A stretch of DNA of 27,523 nucleotides from JBFGCT01 sp041581055 (GCA_041581055.1 JBFGCT010000034.1:1-27523); one strand, 5' to 3'; shown: positions 1 to 8,379, counted from the first letter of the stretch. Numbers and translations: made by a program. Notes: generated by a model from the sequence alone, not told the origin.

Positions 1-1317
1 CGAGACGGCGTCGACGCCGGAGGCGGGGAGCCCGGCCCGGTCGAGGACGTTGAACGTGAACGGTGTGCCGGTGCCGTCGGCGGCGCCGATCTTGCCGGTC
101 GGGCGGGTGTCCTCCAACCGCTGCTGACGCACCGAGGTGAACTTCGGGAGGAGCGTCGGGTGCCCCAGGTACGGGAACACGGCGAGGTAGTTCGCGTGCG
201 GTTTGACGCCGTCGGTCGAAAACGCGCCGACGGCGTCACGGGAAGGAGTGGAGGGGATGCCGAGCGGGTTGCCGCCGGTGAGGATGTTCAGCAAGATGTC
301 GACGACGTCGTCCTCCAGCCGCTGGCCGTTGAACAACCCCGGGACCGCCGCCGACGAGGTGTCCGCCTTGTTGAACGGGAGGAGGTCGGGGAGCAGCACC
401 CCCGTGTAGACGCCGAGCCAGAACGAGTCGAACGGCCCTTCGGCGTCGCCCGCCGAGAGCGCGGCGAGCGCATCCTTCACCGCCTGTGCGAACTGCATGT
501 CGTCGCGCGGGTGGGCGGCGTTGAAGAGCGCCTTGTTGGCGGCCGGAGCGCCGACGATCGACCCTGTGCTGTTGACCATCGTGTTGATCAGCGGACGGCC
601 GATCCGGTCGACCTGGTCGTAGCCGCCGTTGTTCTTGATCGCCGTGCTTCCCCAGACCGCGAGGCCCTGGAAGCTCGGGACGATCACCTGCGGCGGGAGC
701 TGGCTGTCGGGCAGCTCGAGGGCCAGCGCCAGGACGTCGAGCCCGTCGAAGAAGTCGACCTCGTTGCCGTCGTTCAGCGTCCGCCCGTTGCTCGCACCCT
801 CGATGGACCCGTGGAAGCCGGCGAGGTCGAAGAAGAACGGATCGGACCGCAGGCCGGCGAAGAACGTGCCCCCGGTGGGGATGTCGACGACCTGGTTGGT
901 CGTGCCCGACAGGACCAGGTCGGCGGGGTTGACGCTGTGCCCGTCGGCGCCGGCGCCGGTCGCCCGGTAGAGCTGGAATGCCTGATCGCCGCCGGCGTCC
1001 GGTGGCCCGAACGTCGCCCGGTAGGCGATGTCGGCCGTGACGTCGAAGGCGCTCGGCGTCGGATACTCCACGATGTTGAGCTGGTAGATCACGTCGGTCC
1101 CGAACGTGGTCGGCCCGATCGCGCCCGCGGCCGGGCTCACCGTCATCGCCAGCACGGTGCCGTCCGGGTCTTGGCCTTCGAAGGCGTACAGCGCGCTGAT
1201 GTCGGCGTCGTACCGACCCGCCGGCGGATCGTCCAGGTGATCCGTCGCCGACCCCGTCGCCGGGAGCGCGCCGAGTGCCATCGTGATCGCTACCGCAACC
1301 GCTGCTCTCTGACGCAC
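1..1317 (-). CDS. DUF4331 family secreted protein (3' end outside window)
   Basis: The minus-strand frame is open from a GTG at 1317 to the window edge, giving 439 residues without a stop. The start has a GGGGGA ribosome site 5 nt upstream, and the N-terminus (VRQRAAVAVAITMALGAL) reads as a Sec signal peptide followed by DHLDDPP. The body matches my knowledge of the DUF4331 family: an early SDHxD-like stretch, ISALYAFEG, a long beta-rich region, then NxxNRxGxPLxNT-like text (here RIGRPLINTMVNSTG), and a late FPYLGHP motif. DUF4331 proteins are secreted and of unknown biochemical role; no catalytic motif is evident. The long plus-strand frame across this region is a shadow. The C-terminus is missing only because the window ends. 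Confidence 0.85.
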   Translation of the reverse strand, partial: MRQRAAVAVAITMALGALPATGSATDHLDDPPAGRYDADISALYAFEGQDPDGTVLAMTVSPAAGAIGPTTFGTDVIYQLNIVEYPTPSAFDVTADIAYRATFGPPDAGGDQAFQLYRATGAGADGHSVNPADLVLSGTTNQVVDIPTGGTFFAGLRSDPFFFDLAGFHGSIEGASNGRTLNDGNEVDFFDGLDVLALALELPDSQLPPQVIVPSFQGLAVWGSTAIKNNGGYDQVDRIGRPLINTMVNSTGSIVGAPAANKALFNAAHPRDDMQFAQAVKDALAALSAGDAEGPFDSFWLGVYTGVLLPDLLPFNKADTSSAAVPGLFNGQRLEDDVVDILLNILTGGNPLGIPSTPSRDAVGAFSTDGVKPHANYLAVFPYLGHPTLLPKFTSVRQQRLEDTRPTGKIGAADGTGTPFTFNVLDRAGLPASGVDAVS

Positions 1318-1450
1318 TGGTCCCCCGATCGGTCGGTTGGCCCGGGCGCGCGTGTCACCCGTCTCACGCTCATCGTCGGGCGCACGCACCGGTCGACGCC
1401 AGAGGATTTGGGCATCGCCGACCGCGAACCGGGGCGTACGATCGGGCGTG

Positions 1451-2227
1451 ATGACGACCCGCCACGTCGACACGGTCCGCCATCCGCTCGAGGATCCGGG
1501 GTATGCGAGTCGGCGCCGGGCGGAGCTCGACCGCGCCGGGGCGCTGGTGCTCCGGGGGTTCTTCACCGCCGACGCGGTCGCCCGGGTGCTCGCCGAGTCG
1601 GCCCACCGCGAGCCGGAGGCGTTCTACGCCGCGTCGACGCACAACGTCTACCTCACGCCGCCCGACCCCGGACAGGCGGCCGACCACCCGTACAACCGGC
1701 AGGTCGCCAGCAGCAAGGGGCTGCTCGCCGACGATCAGATCCCGGCCGACTCGCCGCTGCGGGCGGTCTACGACGACCCGTCGTTCCGGCGGTTCCTGTG
1801 CGCCGTCCTCGGCGTCGAGCAGGTCCATCCGTACGCCGACGACCTCTCGTCGGTCAACGTCCACTTCGCGTCCGCGGGGCAGGAGCTCGGATGGCACTTC
1901 GACAACTCGTCGTTCGCCGTCACCGCGCTGTTCCAGGCGCCGGACGGAGGGGCGGCGTTCGAATACGTCGCCGACGTGCGCGACGCCGACGCCGGCGAGA
2001 TGGCGTTCGGGCGGGTCGCCGCGGTGCTCGACGGGGTCGAGCCGGTCGAGCGACTCGACTTCGCGCCGGGCGACGTCGTCCTGTTCAGGGGCCGGAACGC
2101 GATGCACCGGGTGACGCCGAGCGAGGGTCCGGTGACCCGCATCCTCGCCGTGTTCGCCTTCAACGACCAGCCGGGCGTCGGGTTGTCGGACTCCGCGCTG
2201 CAGACGTTCTACGGCCGCACGTCCTGA
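1451..2227 (+). CDS. Fe(II)/2-oxoglutarate-dependent oxygenase, BesD/HalD/ArpA-like
   Basis: This is a 258-residue protein counted from the ATG at 1451. A GTG at 1448 is equally possible, and the frame runs further upstream but without protein-like content. Residues 148-173 carry WHFDNSSFAVT and FEYV, with a facial-triad H149-x-D151, a distal H219 (MHRVTP) and R230 placed to bind 2-oxoglutarate. This layout is that of the family that includes the amino-acid radical halogenases BesD and HalD. In true halogenases the acidic iron ligand is Gly or Ala; here Asp is present, so hydroxylation of a free amino acid or small substrate is the more likely chemistry. The substrate cannot be read from the sequence. 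It is transcribed alone, divergent from the DUF4331 gene. Confidence 0.8.
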   Translation: MTTRHVDTVRHPLEDPGYASRRRAELDRAGALVLRGFFTADAVARVLAESAHREPEAFYAASTHNVYLTPPDPGQAADHPYNRQVASSKGLLADDQIPADSPLRAVYDDPSFRRFLCAVLGVEQVHPYADDLSSVNVHFASAGQELGWHFDNSSFAVTALFQAPDGGAAFEYVADVRDADAGEMAFGRVAAVLDGVEPVERLDFAPGDVVLFRGRNAMHRVTPSEGPVTRILAVFAFNDQPGVGLSDSALQTFYGRTS

Positions 2228-2253
2228 CCGCCGTCCGCACGGTCGGCGCGCGG

Positions 2254-2312
2254 GCGGCCCGGGCGCTCACACTCCCGAGGTGGGGGCCGGTTGGGAGGAG
2301 CGCCCGGGCCGC
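2254..2312. terminator. Strong inverted repeat between convergent genes
   Basis: Two 15-base arms (2254-2268 and 2298-2312, GCGGCCCGGGCGCTC and its exact complement) enclose a second 5-bp pairing (2272-2276 with 2293-2297) separated by a 3-nt bulge. It sits between the stops of the oxygenase gene (+, 2227) and the PRC-barrel gene (-, 2347), the place for a bidirectional terminator. No U-tract follows, as is common in GC-rich actinobacteria. Confidence 0.65.
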
Positions 2313-2346
2313 TGCGCCGGGGGGCGACGTGGGCCGGGCGGGCGTG

Positions 2347-2805
2347 TCAGTTGTGCGGGTCGTCGGCGTCGACGACGAGGGCGTAGGCGCCCAGGCTGCG
2401 AATCCGGTCTGAGCCGATCGTTCCCGCTGACGACGACACCGAAACAATCGAACCGTCGTCGGTGTCGAACTCGGCGTCTTCGACGGCGCCGTGCTCGAAG
2501 CCGTCGGTGTCGAGTATCCGGGCGCCGAGCAGCGTGACATTGCCCTTGGCCGCCGCCGTGTCGCGGTCGGTCTCGGCCTCCTCGGCGATGTCGGCGCGTT
2601 CGGCCATGACGACGTCGGCGCCGAACGACTCGAGGTCGCTCCACCGCGCGAACTCGGCCTTCTTGCCCCGTCCGCCGATCTGGACCTTGTCGATCCGGCG
2701 GCCGCTCGGGGCGACGACGAACTCCTTGATCGAGCCGAGCTCCTCGGCGTTGTCGACGGCGACGACCCGCCGGCCGCCGCTCGCCCGCATCGATTGAACG
2801 CTCAT
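2347..2805 (-). CDS. PRC-barrel domain protein
   Basis: The protein is 152 residues long and starts at ATG 2805, which overlaps the upstream gene's stop as ATGA, so translation is probably coupled. Residues about 5-85 form a PRC-barrel pattern: VVAVDNAEELGSIKEFVV, a basic turn (SGRRIDKVQIG), then ARWSDLESFGADVVM. The second half repeats the theme (LLGARILDTDGFEHG, then EFDTDDGSIVSV and RSLGAYALVV). PRC barrels are small beta domains found in RimM, in photosynthetic reaction centre H subunits and in many stress proteins, and they usually bind other macromolecules. No enzyme motif is present. As the last gene of a three-gene operon behind a stress-type promoter, it is probably an accessory stress protein of unknown action. 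Confidence 0.75.
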   Translation of the reverse strand: MSVQSMRASGGRRVVAVDNAEELGSIKEFVVAPSGRRIDKVQIGGRGKKAEFARWSDLESFGADVVMAERADIAEEAETDRDTAAAKGNVTLLGARILDTDGFEHGAVEDAEFDTDDGSIVSVSSSAGTIGSDRIRSLGAYALVVDADDPHN

Positions 2806-3392
2806 GACCGCTCTCCTCTCAGGCGGGCTCGGAATCCTTGGACCGACGCGCCGAACCCGGCGAGGTCGTTCCCGATGAACTCGGTCGCCTCCGGCGGGAC
2901 GACGAGGTTGTCGCCCGACACGCTGAGCTGCGCCGACGTCGGCACGAACACGCTCTGACCGGAGGCCTCGACCTCGTAGCCGACGGCGGCGGGCGCGGCG
3001 CCCGTCTCGATGATCACGTCGACCACCTTGCCGAGCACGGTGCCGTCGCTGCTGACGACCTCGTTGCCCATCACGTCGTTGCCGTCCGAGCTGACGAGCG
3101 GGGCCGGCGCGTCGCCGAGGTCGGTCAACGCGGTGTCGGATTCGACCATCACGGCGTCGCGACCGATGCCGGCCACGTGCTCGGCGGTCAGCACCTGCTT
3201 CAGATTGCCGCGGAACCACCCGCGCTTGTTGAGGGTGAAGCCGACGAGCTCGTGGCGCCGAGAGTCGTAGATCACGTCCTTGATCTCGGCCGCGTCCTCG
3301 CCGCCGTCGATCGTCACGACCGGCAGGCCGGTGACGTCGCTCGCCCGCACTAGATGGTGGTGCGCGTGTGTGGTCTGTGCGTGGTCGGTCAT
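2802..3392 (-). CDS. PRC-barrel domain protein, tandem barrels
   Basis: The protein has 196 residues from ATG 3392, with AAAGG about 7 nt upstream. A His-rich start (TTHAHHHLVRASDVTG) leads into a first barrel at about residues 15-90 (LPVVTIDGGEDAAEIKDVIYD, then ELVGFTLNKRGWFRGNLKQVL). A second barrel follows at about 95-165 (GNEVVSSDGTVLGKVVDVIIETG, then AVGYEVEAS). The C-terminus is short and basic (FRARLRGERS). It overlaps both neighbours by ATGA junctions, so the three proteins are probably made in fixed ratio. The histidine cluster could bind a metal or simply be linker; I see no catalytic site. It differs enough from the 152-residue paralogue downstream that the pair is not a recent duplication. 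Confidence 0.8.
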   Translation of the reverse strand: MTDHAQTTHAHHHLVRASDVTGLPVVTIDGGEDAAEIKDVIYDSRRHELVGFTLNKRGWFRGNLKQVLTAEHVAGIGRDAVMVESDTALTDLGDAPAPLVSSDGNDVMGNEVVSSDGTVLGKVVDVIIETGAAPAAVGYEVEASGQSVFVPTSAQLSVSGDNLVVPPEATEFIGNDLAGFGASVQGFRARLRGERS

Positions 3393-3526
3393 CGTCGAGC
3401 CTTTCGGCTGGTCTCGGGCGTTGCGAGCACGGTGCCCGAGCGCTGTCGGCCGCGCATGAACGCGAACCCGGCGCCGAGTGCAGCGAGCACAACGAGGACC
3501 AGGATGGCGATCAGCAGAATGTCCAT
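3389..3526 (-). CDS. Small single-pass membrane peptide
   Basis: This is a 45-residue frame from ATG 3526 with GGAG 6 nt upstream. Its stop overlaps the next gene's start as ATGA. Residues 2-23 are an uninterrupted hydrophobic helix (DILLIAILVLVVLAALGAG), followed by a basic tail (MRGRQRSGTVLATPETSRKARR), so the tail should lie in the cytoplasm. The good ribosome site, the overlap with a real gene and the membrane-helix composition support it as a gene despite its size. It is the first gene after the predicted stress promoter. It resembles other short stress-induced membrane peptides only in layout, and I do not recognise a family. Confidence 0.65.
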   Translation of the reverse strand: MDILLIAILVLVVLAALGAGFAFMRGRQRSGTVLATPETSRKARR

Positions 3527-3560
3527 GGTCGTCTCCAAACCTCGTGGGTGTGCCCGACCG

Positions 3561-3586
3561 GTACCCGCATCGCGCGGCGGCCAAAC
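3561..3586 (-). promoter_or_regulatory. SigB/SigF-type stress promoter for the PRC-barrel operon
   Basis: On the minus strand GTTT (3586-3583) and GGGTAC (3566-3561) are separated by exactly 16 nt. The known group-3 stress sigma consensus in actinobacteria and Bacillus is GTTT, about 15-17 nt, then GGGTAT. The -10 lies about 35 nt upstream of ATG 3526, leaving room for a short leader containing the GGAG site. The match to both elements and the spacing is direct; the sigma factor is inferred. Confidence 0.6.
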
Positions 3587-3603
3587 CTTTATGTCGCAGA
3601 GGC

Positions 3604-4386
3604 TCAGGAGGCGAGCGCGGCCACCGTCGCCGCCAGCCAGGCGGCGACCGCGTCGGGGTCACCGAGCCGGCATCCGGCCAACGACGGACCGGCCCCGACC
3701 TTGATCGCCAGATCGTCCGGCCCGAGCGCGGCGAACGCCTCCTCGTCGGTGACGTCGTCGCCGACGTAGACGATCGACGCCGGATCGTGGAGCTGGCGCA
3801 GCACGGCGATCGCCGTTCCCTTGCTCGCCGGGCGGGCGAACAACTCCAGCACCTTGCTGCCGGGCGTCGCCTTCACGCCGTCGAGCGCGGCGACGTCGGC
3901 CCGCAGCGTCGCCATCGCCTCCTCGCCTCGGTCGGCGTCCGCCTCGCGGACGTGGAGGACCACGCTGGACGGCTTGCGCTCCACCCACGCGCCGGCCCCG
4001 GCGGCGGCCGCCGCCCTGCGGGACAGGTGGTCGAGCAGGTTGTACCGGCCCCGTTCGGCCTCGGTCAACCGGGGGGCCGGCTGCCCGCGCAGCTCGGCGC
4101 CGTGGCCGCCGATGACGGTCAACGCCGGCGGGAAGCCGAACTGGTCGAGGCCGGCCAGCGAGCGGCCGGAGACGACCGCGACATGCACCCGGTCGATCGC
4201 ATCGAGCCCGCGGAGCGACGCGTCGACGTCGTCGCCGAGGCGGGCGTCGTCGGCGTGCGCCACGATCGGCGCGAGCACGCCGTCGACATCCAGCCCGATC
4301 ACGAGCGGGAGTCGCAGGGCGGCGACGCGCCCGGCCAGGTCGGTCGGGTCGTCGAACGACGGAGGCGGGCTCGCCGGCTCGGTCAC
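3604..4386 (-). CDS. otsB: Trehalose-6-phosphate phosphatase
   Basis: OtsB removes phosphate from trehalose 6-phosphate in the cytoplasm, the second step of OtsAB trehalose synthesis. The 260-residue protein has the HAD-fold signature: DVDGVLAPI with D33 as nucleophile and D35 as acid/base, VVSGRS (S73) as motif II, SKG (K189) as motif III, and VGDDVTDEEAF (D210, D211, D214) as the Mg-binding motif IV. A cap domain fills about 105-170. Length fits the family. The start is GTG at 4386, overlapping the otsA stop as GTGA, so the two enzymes are co-translated. It lies downstream of otsA in the same transcript. Confidence 0.93.
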   Translation of the reverse strand: MTEPASPPPSFDDPTDLAGRVAALRLPLVIGLDVDGVLAPIVAHADDARLGDDVDASLRGLDAIDRVHVAVVSGRSLAGLDQFGFPPALTVIGGHGAELRGQPAPRLTEAERGRYNLLDHLSRRAAAAAGAGAWVERKPSSVVLHVREADADRGEEAMATLRADVAALDGVKATPGSKVLELFARPASKGTAIAVLRQLHDPASIVYVGDDVTDEEAFAALGPDDLAIKVGAGPSLAGCRLGDPDAVAAWLAATVAALAS

Positions 4387-5789
4387 CCGTGCCCGCCGGC
4401 CTTCGCCAGCGCGGCGAGAAACCGGTCGGCCCAGCCCTGCACGTCGCTCTTGCGGATCTGATCGCGCAGCGCCGCCATCCGGGTCCGGCGCTCGTGGCGG
4501 TGCATCTCGACCGCCGTGACGATCGATCGCTGCAAGGCCAGCTCGTCGTGTGGGTTGACCAGCACCGCGTCGGTCAGCTCGTCGGCCGCGCCGGCGAACT
4601 CGGAGAGCACGAGCACGCCGTCGCCGTCGATGTGGGCCGCGGCGTACTCCTTGGCGACGAGGTTCATCCCGTCGCGGAACGGCGTCACCAGCATCACGTC
4701 GCCGGCCCGGTACAGCGCGATCAGCTCGTCGTACTGGAGGGTCTGGTACAGGTAGTGGACGACCGGCAGCCCGATCCGGCTGAAGCGACCGTTGATCGAG
4801 CCGACCAGCCGCTGGATCTCGTGTCGCTCGTCCTTGTAGTGCTCGACCTGCTCGCGGGTCGGCGTCGCGACCTGGACCATGACGTGCCGCTCCGGGTCGA
4901 GCTCGCCGGACTCGAGCAGCGCGGCGAAGGCCCGCAGCCGGAGCCCGATGCCCTTGGTGTAGTCGAGCCGGTCGACGCCGAGCAGGATCACCTCGGGGTC
5001 GCCGAGCCGCGTCCGGATCTGGCTCATGCGCTTGCGGCAGGCGCGCCCGGCGGCGATCTCCTCGACCTCGGCCACGTCGATCGAGATCGGGAACACGCCG
5101 AGCCGGGTCGTGTGGGCCGGGTTCTCGATGACGTCGTCGAACTCGTCGCGGTCGAGGAACTGCCGGGCGCAGGCGGCGAAGTTGGCCGCGTTCGTCGGCC
5201 GCTGGAAGCCGAGCAGGTCACAGCCGAGCAGGCCCTCGATGATCTCGTTGCGCCAGGGCAGCCGGGAGAACAGCTCGAGGGGCGGGAACGGGATGTGCAG
5301 GAAGAACCCGATCGTCAGGTCGCTGCGTCGCTCGCGGAGCATCGCCGGGACGAGCTGCAACTGGTAGTCGTGGACCCACACCACCGCGCCGGGCGCGGCG
5401 ATCTTGGCCAACTTCTCGGCGAAGCGCTCGTTGACCGCGACATAGGCGTCCCACTGGTCCATGTCGTAGGTCGACTCGCGCAAGGCGTCGTGGTACAGCG
5501 GCCACAGCCCGTCGTTGGAGAACCCCTCGTAGTAGAGCTCGACCTCCCGCCCGCTGATCGGCACGGGGTGCAGCTCCACGCCCGCGACGGTGAAGGGCTC
5601 GGGTTCGTCGTCGGCCTCGCCGGTCCAGCCGACCCACGTGCCGCCGGACTCCCGGAGCATCGGCAGCAACGCCCGGACGAGGCCGCCCGGACTGGGCATC
5701 CAGCCGTCGTCGGTGCGCATCACCGGCAGCCGGTTGGCGGCGACGACGATCGGTTGGTCGGGGACTGACTGGGGGGAGGCGTCGGTCAT
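4383..5789 (-). CDS. otsA: Trehalose-6-phosphate synthase (GT20)
   Basis: OtsA transfers glucose from a nucleotide-glucose donor to glucose 6-phosphate, giving trehalose 6-phosphate. The 468-residue protein shows the full GT20 pattern: ANRLPV (R20) and the PSPGGL loop (33-38) near the N-terminus, WVHDYQL with its substrate-contacting HDY, FFLHIPFPP, GVDRLDYTKGI with the donor-phosphate Arg and Lys, and PFRDGMNLVAKEY with the RDGMN loop that binds the sugar donor. Length is normal. It starts 9 nt after the stop of the upstream transsulfuration gene, so it may be read through from that operon. A stress link fits the nearby SigF-like promoter, but that promoter points away from otsA and cannot drive it. 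Confidence 0.95.
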   Translation of the reverse strand: MTDASPQSVPDQPIVVAANRLPVMRTDDGWMPSPGGLVRALLPMLRESGGTWVGWTGEADDEPEPFTVAGVELHPVPISGREVELYYEGFSNDGLWPLYHDALRESTYDMDQWDAYVAVNERFAEKLAKIAAPGAVVWVHDYQLQLVPAMLRERRSDLTIGFFLHIPFPPLELFSRLPWRNEIIEGLLGCDLLGFQRPTNAANFAACARQFLDRDEFDDVIENPAHTTRLGVFPISIDVAEVEEIAAGRACRKRMSQIRTRLGDPEVILLGVDRLDYTKGIGLRLRAFAALLESGELDPERHVMVQVATPTREQVEHYKDERHEIQRLVGSINGRFSRIGLPVVHYLYQTLQYDELIALYRAGDVMLVTPFRDGMNLVAKEYAAAHIDGDGVLVLSEFAGAADELTDAVLVNPHDELALQRSIVTAVEMHRHERRTRMAALRDQIRKSDVQGWADRFLAALAKAGGHG

Positions 5790-5798
5790 GCGACCGGT

Positions 5799-6962
5799 CT
5801 ACACCGTGTCGAGCGCGCGTTCCAGGTCGTCGGTCAAGTCGTGGGCGTCCTCGATGCCGACCGACAGCCGAACGAGGTTGTCGGGCACCTCGAGCGGCGA
5901 GCCGGCGGCCGAGGCGTGGGTCATCGCCCCCGGGTGCTCGATCAGGCTCTCGACCGCGCCGAGCGACTCGGCCAGCGTGAAGATCTCCGTCGAGTCGGCG
6001 ACGCGCATCGCGGCCTCCCGCCCGGCCTCGAGGGTGAACGACACCATCCCGCCGAAGTCGCGCATCTGCCTGGCTGCCGCGGCGTGGCCGGGATGGTCGG
6101 GGAGCTGGGGGTACAGCACCCGGTCGACGGCGGGGTGGTCGACGAGCAGGTCGACGACGGCCCGGGCGTTCTCGCAATGGCGGTCCATTCGGATGGCCAG
6201 CGTCTTGACGCCGCGCAGCACGAGGTAGCAGTCGAACGGCGCCGGCACGGCGCCCGCCGCGTTCTGCGTGAAGCGCAGCCGCTCGGCGAGCTCGTCGTCG
6301 CTCGTCGCGAGGAAGCCGCCGACGACGTCGCTGTGCCCGCCGAGGTACTTGGTCGCGGAGTGCACGACGACGTCCGCGCCGAGCGTCACCGGCTGCTGGA
6401 GGTACGGGGTGGCGAAGGTGTTGTCGACGACGACGAGCGCCCCGCGCTCGTGGGCGATCGCGGCGATCCCCTCGATGTCGAAGCACGTGAGCAGCGGGTT
6501 GGTCGGCGTCTCGAGCCAGATCATCCCGGTGTCGTCGGGCCAGTCGGCGCGCAGCGCGTCGAGGTCGGTCAGGTCGACCGCCGTCCACGGGAACCCGAGC
6601 GGGGCCCACACCTTGGCGATCAGCCGGAACGTGCCGCCATAGGCGTCGTTGCCGAGGAGGACGCGCTGGCCCGGCCGGAGCAGCCGCAACACGTTGTCCT
6701 CGGCGGCGAGCCCGCTGGCGAAGGCGAGGCCGTGGCGGGCCTGCTCGAGCGACGCGACCTGCGTCTCGAGCGCCGTGCGGGTCGGGTTGCCCGACCGCGA
6801 GTACTCGAATCCCTTGTGCCCGCCGACGCCGTCCTGGGCGAAGGTGGTCGACAGCGAGATCGGCGTGACGACCGCGCCGGTCGTCGGCTCGGGATCCTGG
6901 CCGGCGTGGATCGCTCGCGTGGAGAACCCCTGGAAGATCTCGTCTCGGTCGGCCTCACCCAT
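5799..6962 (-). CDS. metB: Cystathionine gamma-synthase / gamma-lyase, PLP-dependent
   Basis: This is a 387-residue Cys/Met-metabolism PLP enzyme. Visible motifs are YSRSGNPTR (54-62, cofactor phosphate contacts), FASGLAAED, WLETPTNPLL, VVVDNTFATPYLQQP and HSATKYLGGH with K205 as the PLP-binding lysine. The family includes MetB (O-acyl-homoserine plus cysteine to cystathionine) and gamma-lyase (cystathionine to cysteine), which cannot be separated by motif alone. It starts inside the cystathionine beta-synthase gene (8-nt overlap). That partnership fits reverse transsulfuration, homocysteine to cysteine, so lyase activity is my preferred reading. In mycobacteria the corresponding gene next to cbs is usually named metB. 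Confidence 0.88.
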   Translation of the reverse strand: MGEADRDEIFQGFSTRAIHAGQDPEPTTGAVVTPISLSTTFAQDGVGGHKGFEYSRSGNPTRTALETQVASLEQARHGLAFASGLAAEDNVLRLLRPGQRVLLGNDAYGGTFRLIAKVWAPLGFPWTAVDLTDLDALRADWPDDTGMIWLETPTNPLLTCFDIEGIAAIAHERGALVVVDNTFATPYLQQPVTLGADVVVHSATKYLGGHSDVVGGFLATSDDELAERLRFTQNAAGAVPAPFDCYLVLRGVKTLAIRMDRHCENARAVVDLLVDHPAVDRVLYPQLPDHPGHAAAARQMRDFGGMVSFTLEAGREAAMRVADSTEIFTLAESLGAVESLIEHPGAMTHASAAGSPLEVPDNLVRLSVGIEDAHDLTDDLERALDTV

Positions 6963-8373
6963 CGGAACCGCCGACGGTGGCCGCGGCGACGGCGCTGAAG
7001 TAGGACAGCACGTCGGTCCGGGTCAGCACGCTCAGCGGTCGCCCGCCGGACAGCACGAGCAGCGCCGGCGCGGTCTCCAACATCTCGATCGCCAGCTCGA
7101 CCTTCTGGCCGACGCCGATCGTCGGCAGCTTGGCGCTCATCACCTTCTCGACCTCGGTGCTCATCACGCTCGGGTCGCGGTGGATGACCTCCATCAGCTC
7201 CAGTTCGTCGACCGAGCCGGACACCTCGGCGGCGGCGAACGGCGGCGTGTTCTTGCACACCGGGAGCTGACTGACGCCGTTCGACCGCATCAGGTCGATC
7301 GCCTCGCTGACCGTCTGGTGCGGGTTGACGTACAGCAGGTTCTCGATCGAGGCGTTGCGCGTGTCGAGGACCGCGCCGACGCACTGGTCGCACTCCTTGA
7401 GGAAGCCGTAGTTGGCCATCCAGTCGTCGTTGAACACCCGCGACAGGTAGCCGCGGCCCGAGTCGGGGTTGAACACGACCACGATGTCGTCAGGGTCGGC
7501 CCGCTTGGCGACCTGGATCGCGGCGGCGACGGCCATCCCGCCGGATCCGCCGATCAGGATGCCCTCGATCTCGCTGACGTAGCGGGCGGTGAGGAAGCTC
7601 TCCTCGTCGCTGATCGCGATGATGTCGTCGAGCAGGTCGGGCTCCCACGCCGCCGGGAAGAAGTCCTCGCCGACGCCCTCGACGAGGTACGGCCGACCCG
7701 ACCCGCCCGAGAACACCGACCCCTCCGGATCGGCGGCGATGATCTTGATGTCGGGGTTCATCTCCTTGAGGTAGCGGGCGACGCCGGTGATCGAGCCACA
7801 GGTGCCGGCGCCGGCGACGAAGTGGGTGATCCGGCCCCCGGTCTGGCGCCAGAGCTCGGGTCCGGTCGTCTTGGCGTGGGACTCGGGGTTGAACGGGTTC
7901 TCGTACTGGTTCGGGCGGAACGCGCCGAGTTCGTTGGTCAGGCGCTCGGCGACCGAGTAGTAGCTCTGCGGGTCGTCCGGCTCGACGGCGACCGGGCAGA
8001 CGACGACCTCGGCGCCGTACGCCTTCAGCAGGTCGATCTTCTCCGGGGCGACCTTGTCGGTCATCACGAACACGCACTTGTAGCCGCGCTGCGCGGCGAC
8101 GATCGCCAGCCCGACGCCGGTGTTGCCGCTGGTCGGCTCGACGATCGTCCCGCCGGGTTGCAGCTCGCCGCTCGCCTCGGCGGCGAGGATCATCTCCAAC
8201 GCCGGCCGGTCCTTGGAGGAGCCGCCCGGGTTGGTCACCTCGTGCTTCATCGCCAGCGTGCAGGTGATGTCCTGGTCCTCGCTGACGCGCTTCATGCGCA
8301 CCAGCGGGGTGTTGCCGATGAGGTCGACGACCGACTCGGCGATCTCGGTCCCCTCGAGTTTCGGATCCGTCAT
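6955..8373 (-). CDS. cbs: Cystathionine beta-synthase with C-terminal CBS-domain pair
   Basis: The enzyme condenses serine (or an activated serine) with homocysteine to form cystathionine, using PLP. From ATG 8373 it has 472 residues. IGNTPLVRM (19-27) opens the fold-type II catalytic domain. K54 in PGGSSKDR is the PLP lysine, TSGNTG the phosphate-cradle loop, and GAGTCGSITG the second glycine-rich loop. Residues about 335-465 form two CBS domains (VNPHQTVSEAIDLMRSNGVSQLPV and VGQKVELAIEMLETAPALLVL), which in this family sense adenosyl ligands. No N-terminal heme domain is present, as expected outside animals. A longer start 12 codons upstream is possible, but the -10-like TACCGT lies inside that extension and favours ATG 8373. 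Confidence 0.93.
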   Translation of the reverse strand: MTDPKLEGTEIAESVVDLIGNTPLVRMKRVSEDQDITCTLAMKHEVTNPGGSSKDRPALEMILAAEASGELQPGGTIVEPTSGNTGVGLAIVAAQRGYKCVFVMTDKVAPEKIDLLKAYGAEVVVCPVAVEPDDPQSYYSVAERLTNELGAFRPNQYENPFNPESHAKTTGPELWRQTGGRITHFVAGAGTCGSITGVARYLKEMNPDIKIIAADPEGSVFSGGSGRPYLVEGVGEDFFPAAWEPDLLDDIIAISDEESFLTARYVSEIEGILIGGSGGMAVAAAIQVAKRADPDDIVVVFNPDSGRGYLSRVFNDDWMANYGFLKECDQCVGAVLDTRNASIENLLYVNPHQTVSEAIDLMRSNGVSQLPVCKNTPPFAAAEVSGSVDELELMEVIHRDPSVMSTEVEKVMSAKLPTIGVGQKVELAIEMLETAPALLVLSGGRPLSVLTRTDVLSYFSAVAAATVGGSDG

Positions 8374-8379
8374 ACGACC

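Noticed and set aside
160..2412. A 750-residue plus-strand reading frame
   Set aside because: It is Arg/Val/Asp-rich shadow text opposite the DUF4331 gene and across the oxygenase gene; both of those have family motifs and this frame has none.
3561..3586. Using the SigF-like promoter to explain otsBA expression
   Set aside because: It points away from otsBA on the same strand and lies downstream of otsB, so it cannot drive those genes.
4389..5768. A 459-residue plus-strand frame
   Set aside because: Shadow of otsA, whose GT20 motifs are complete on the other strand.
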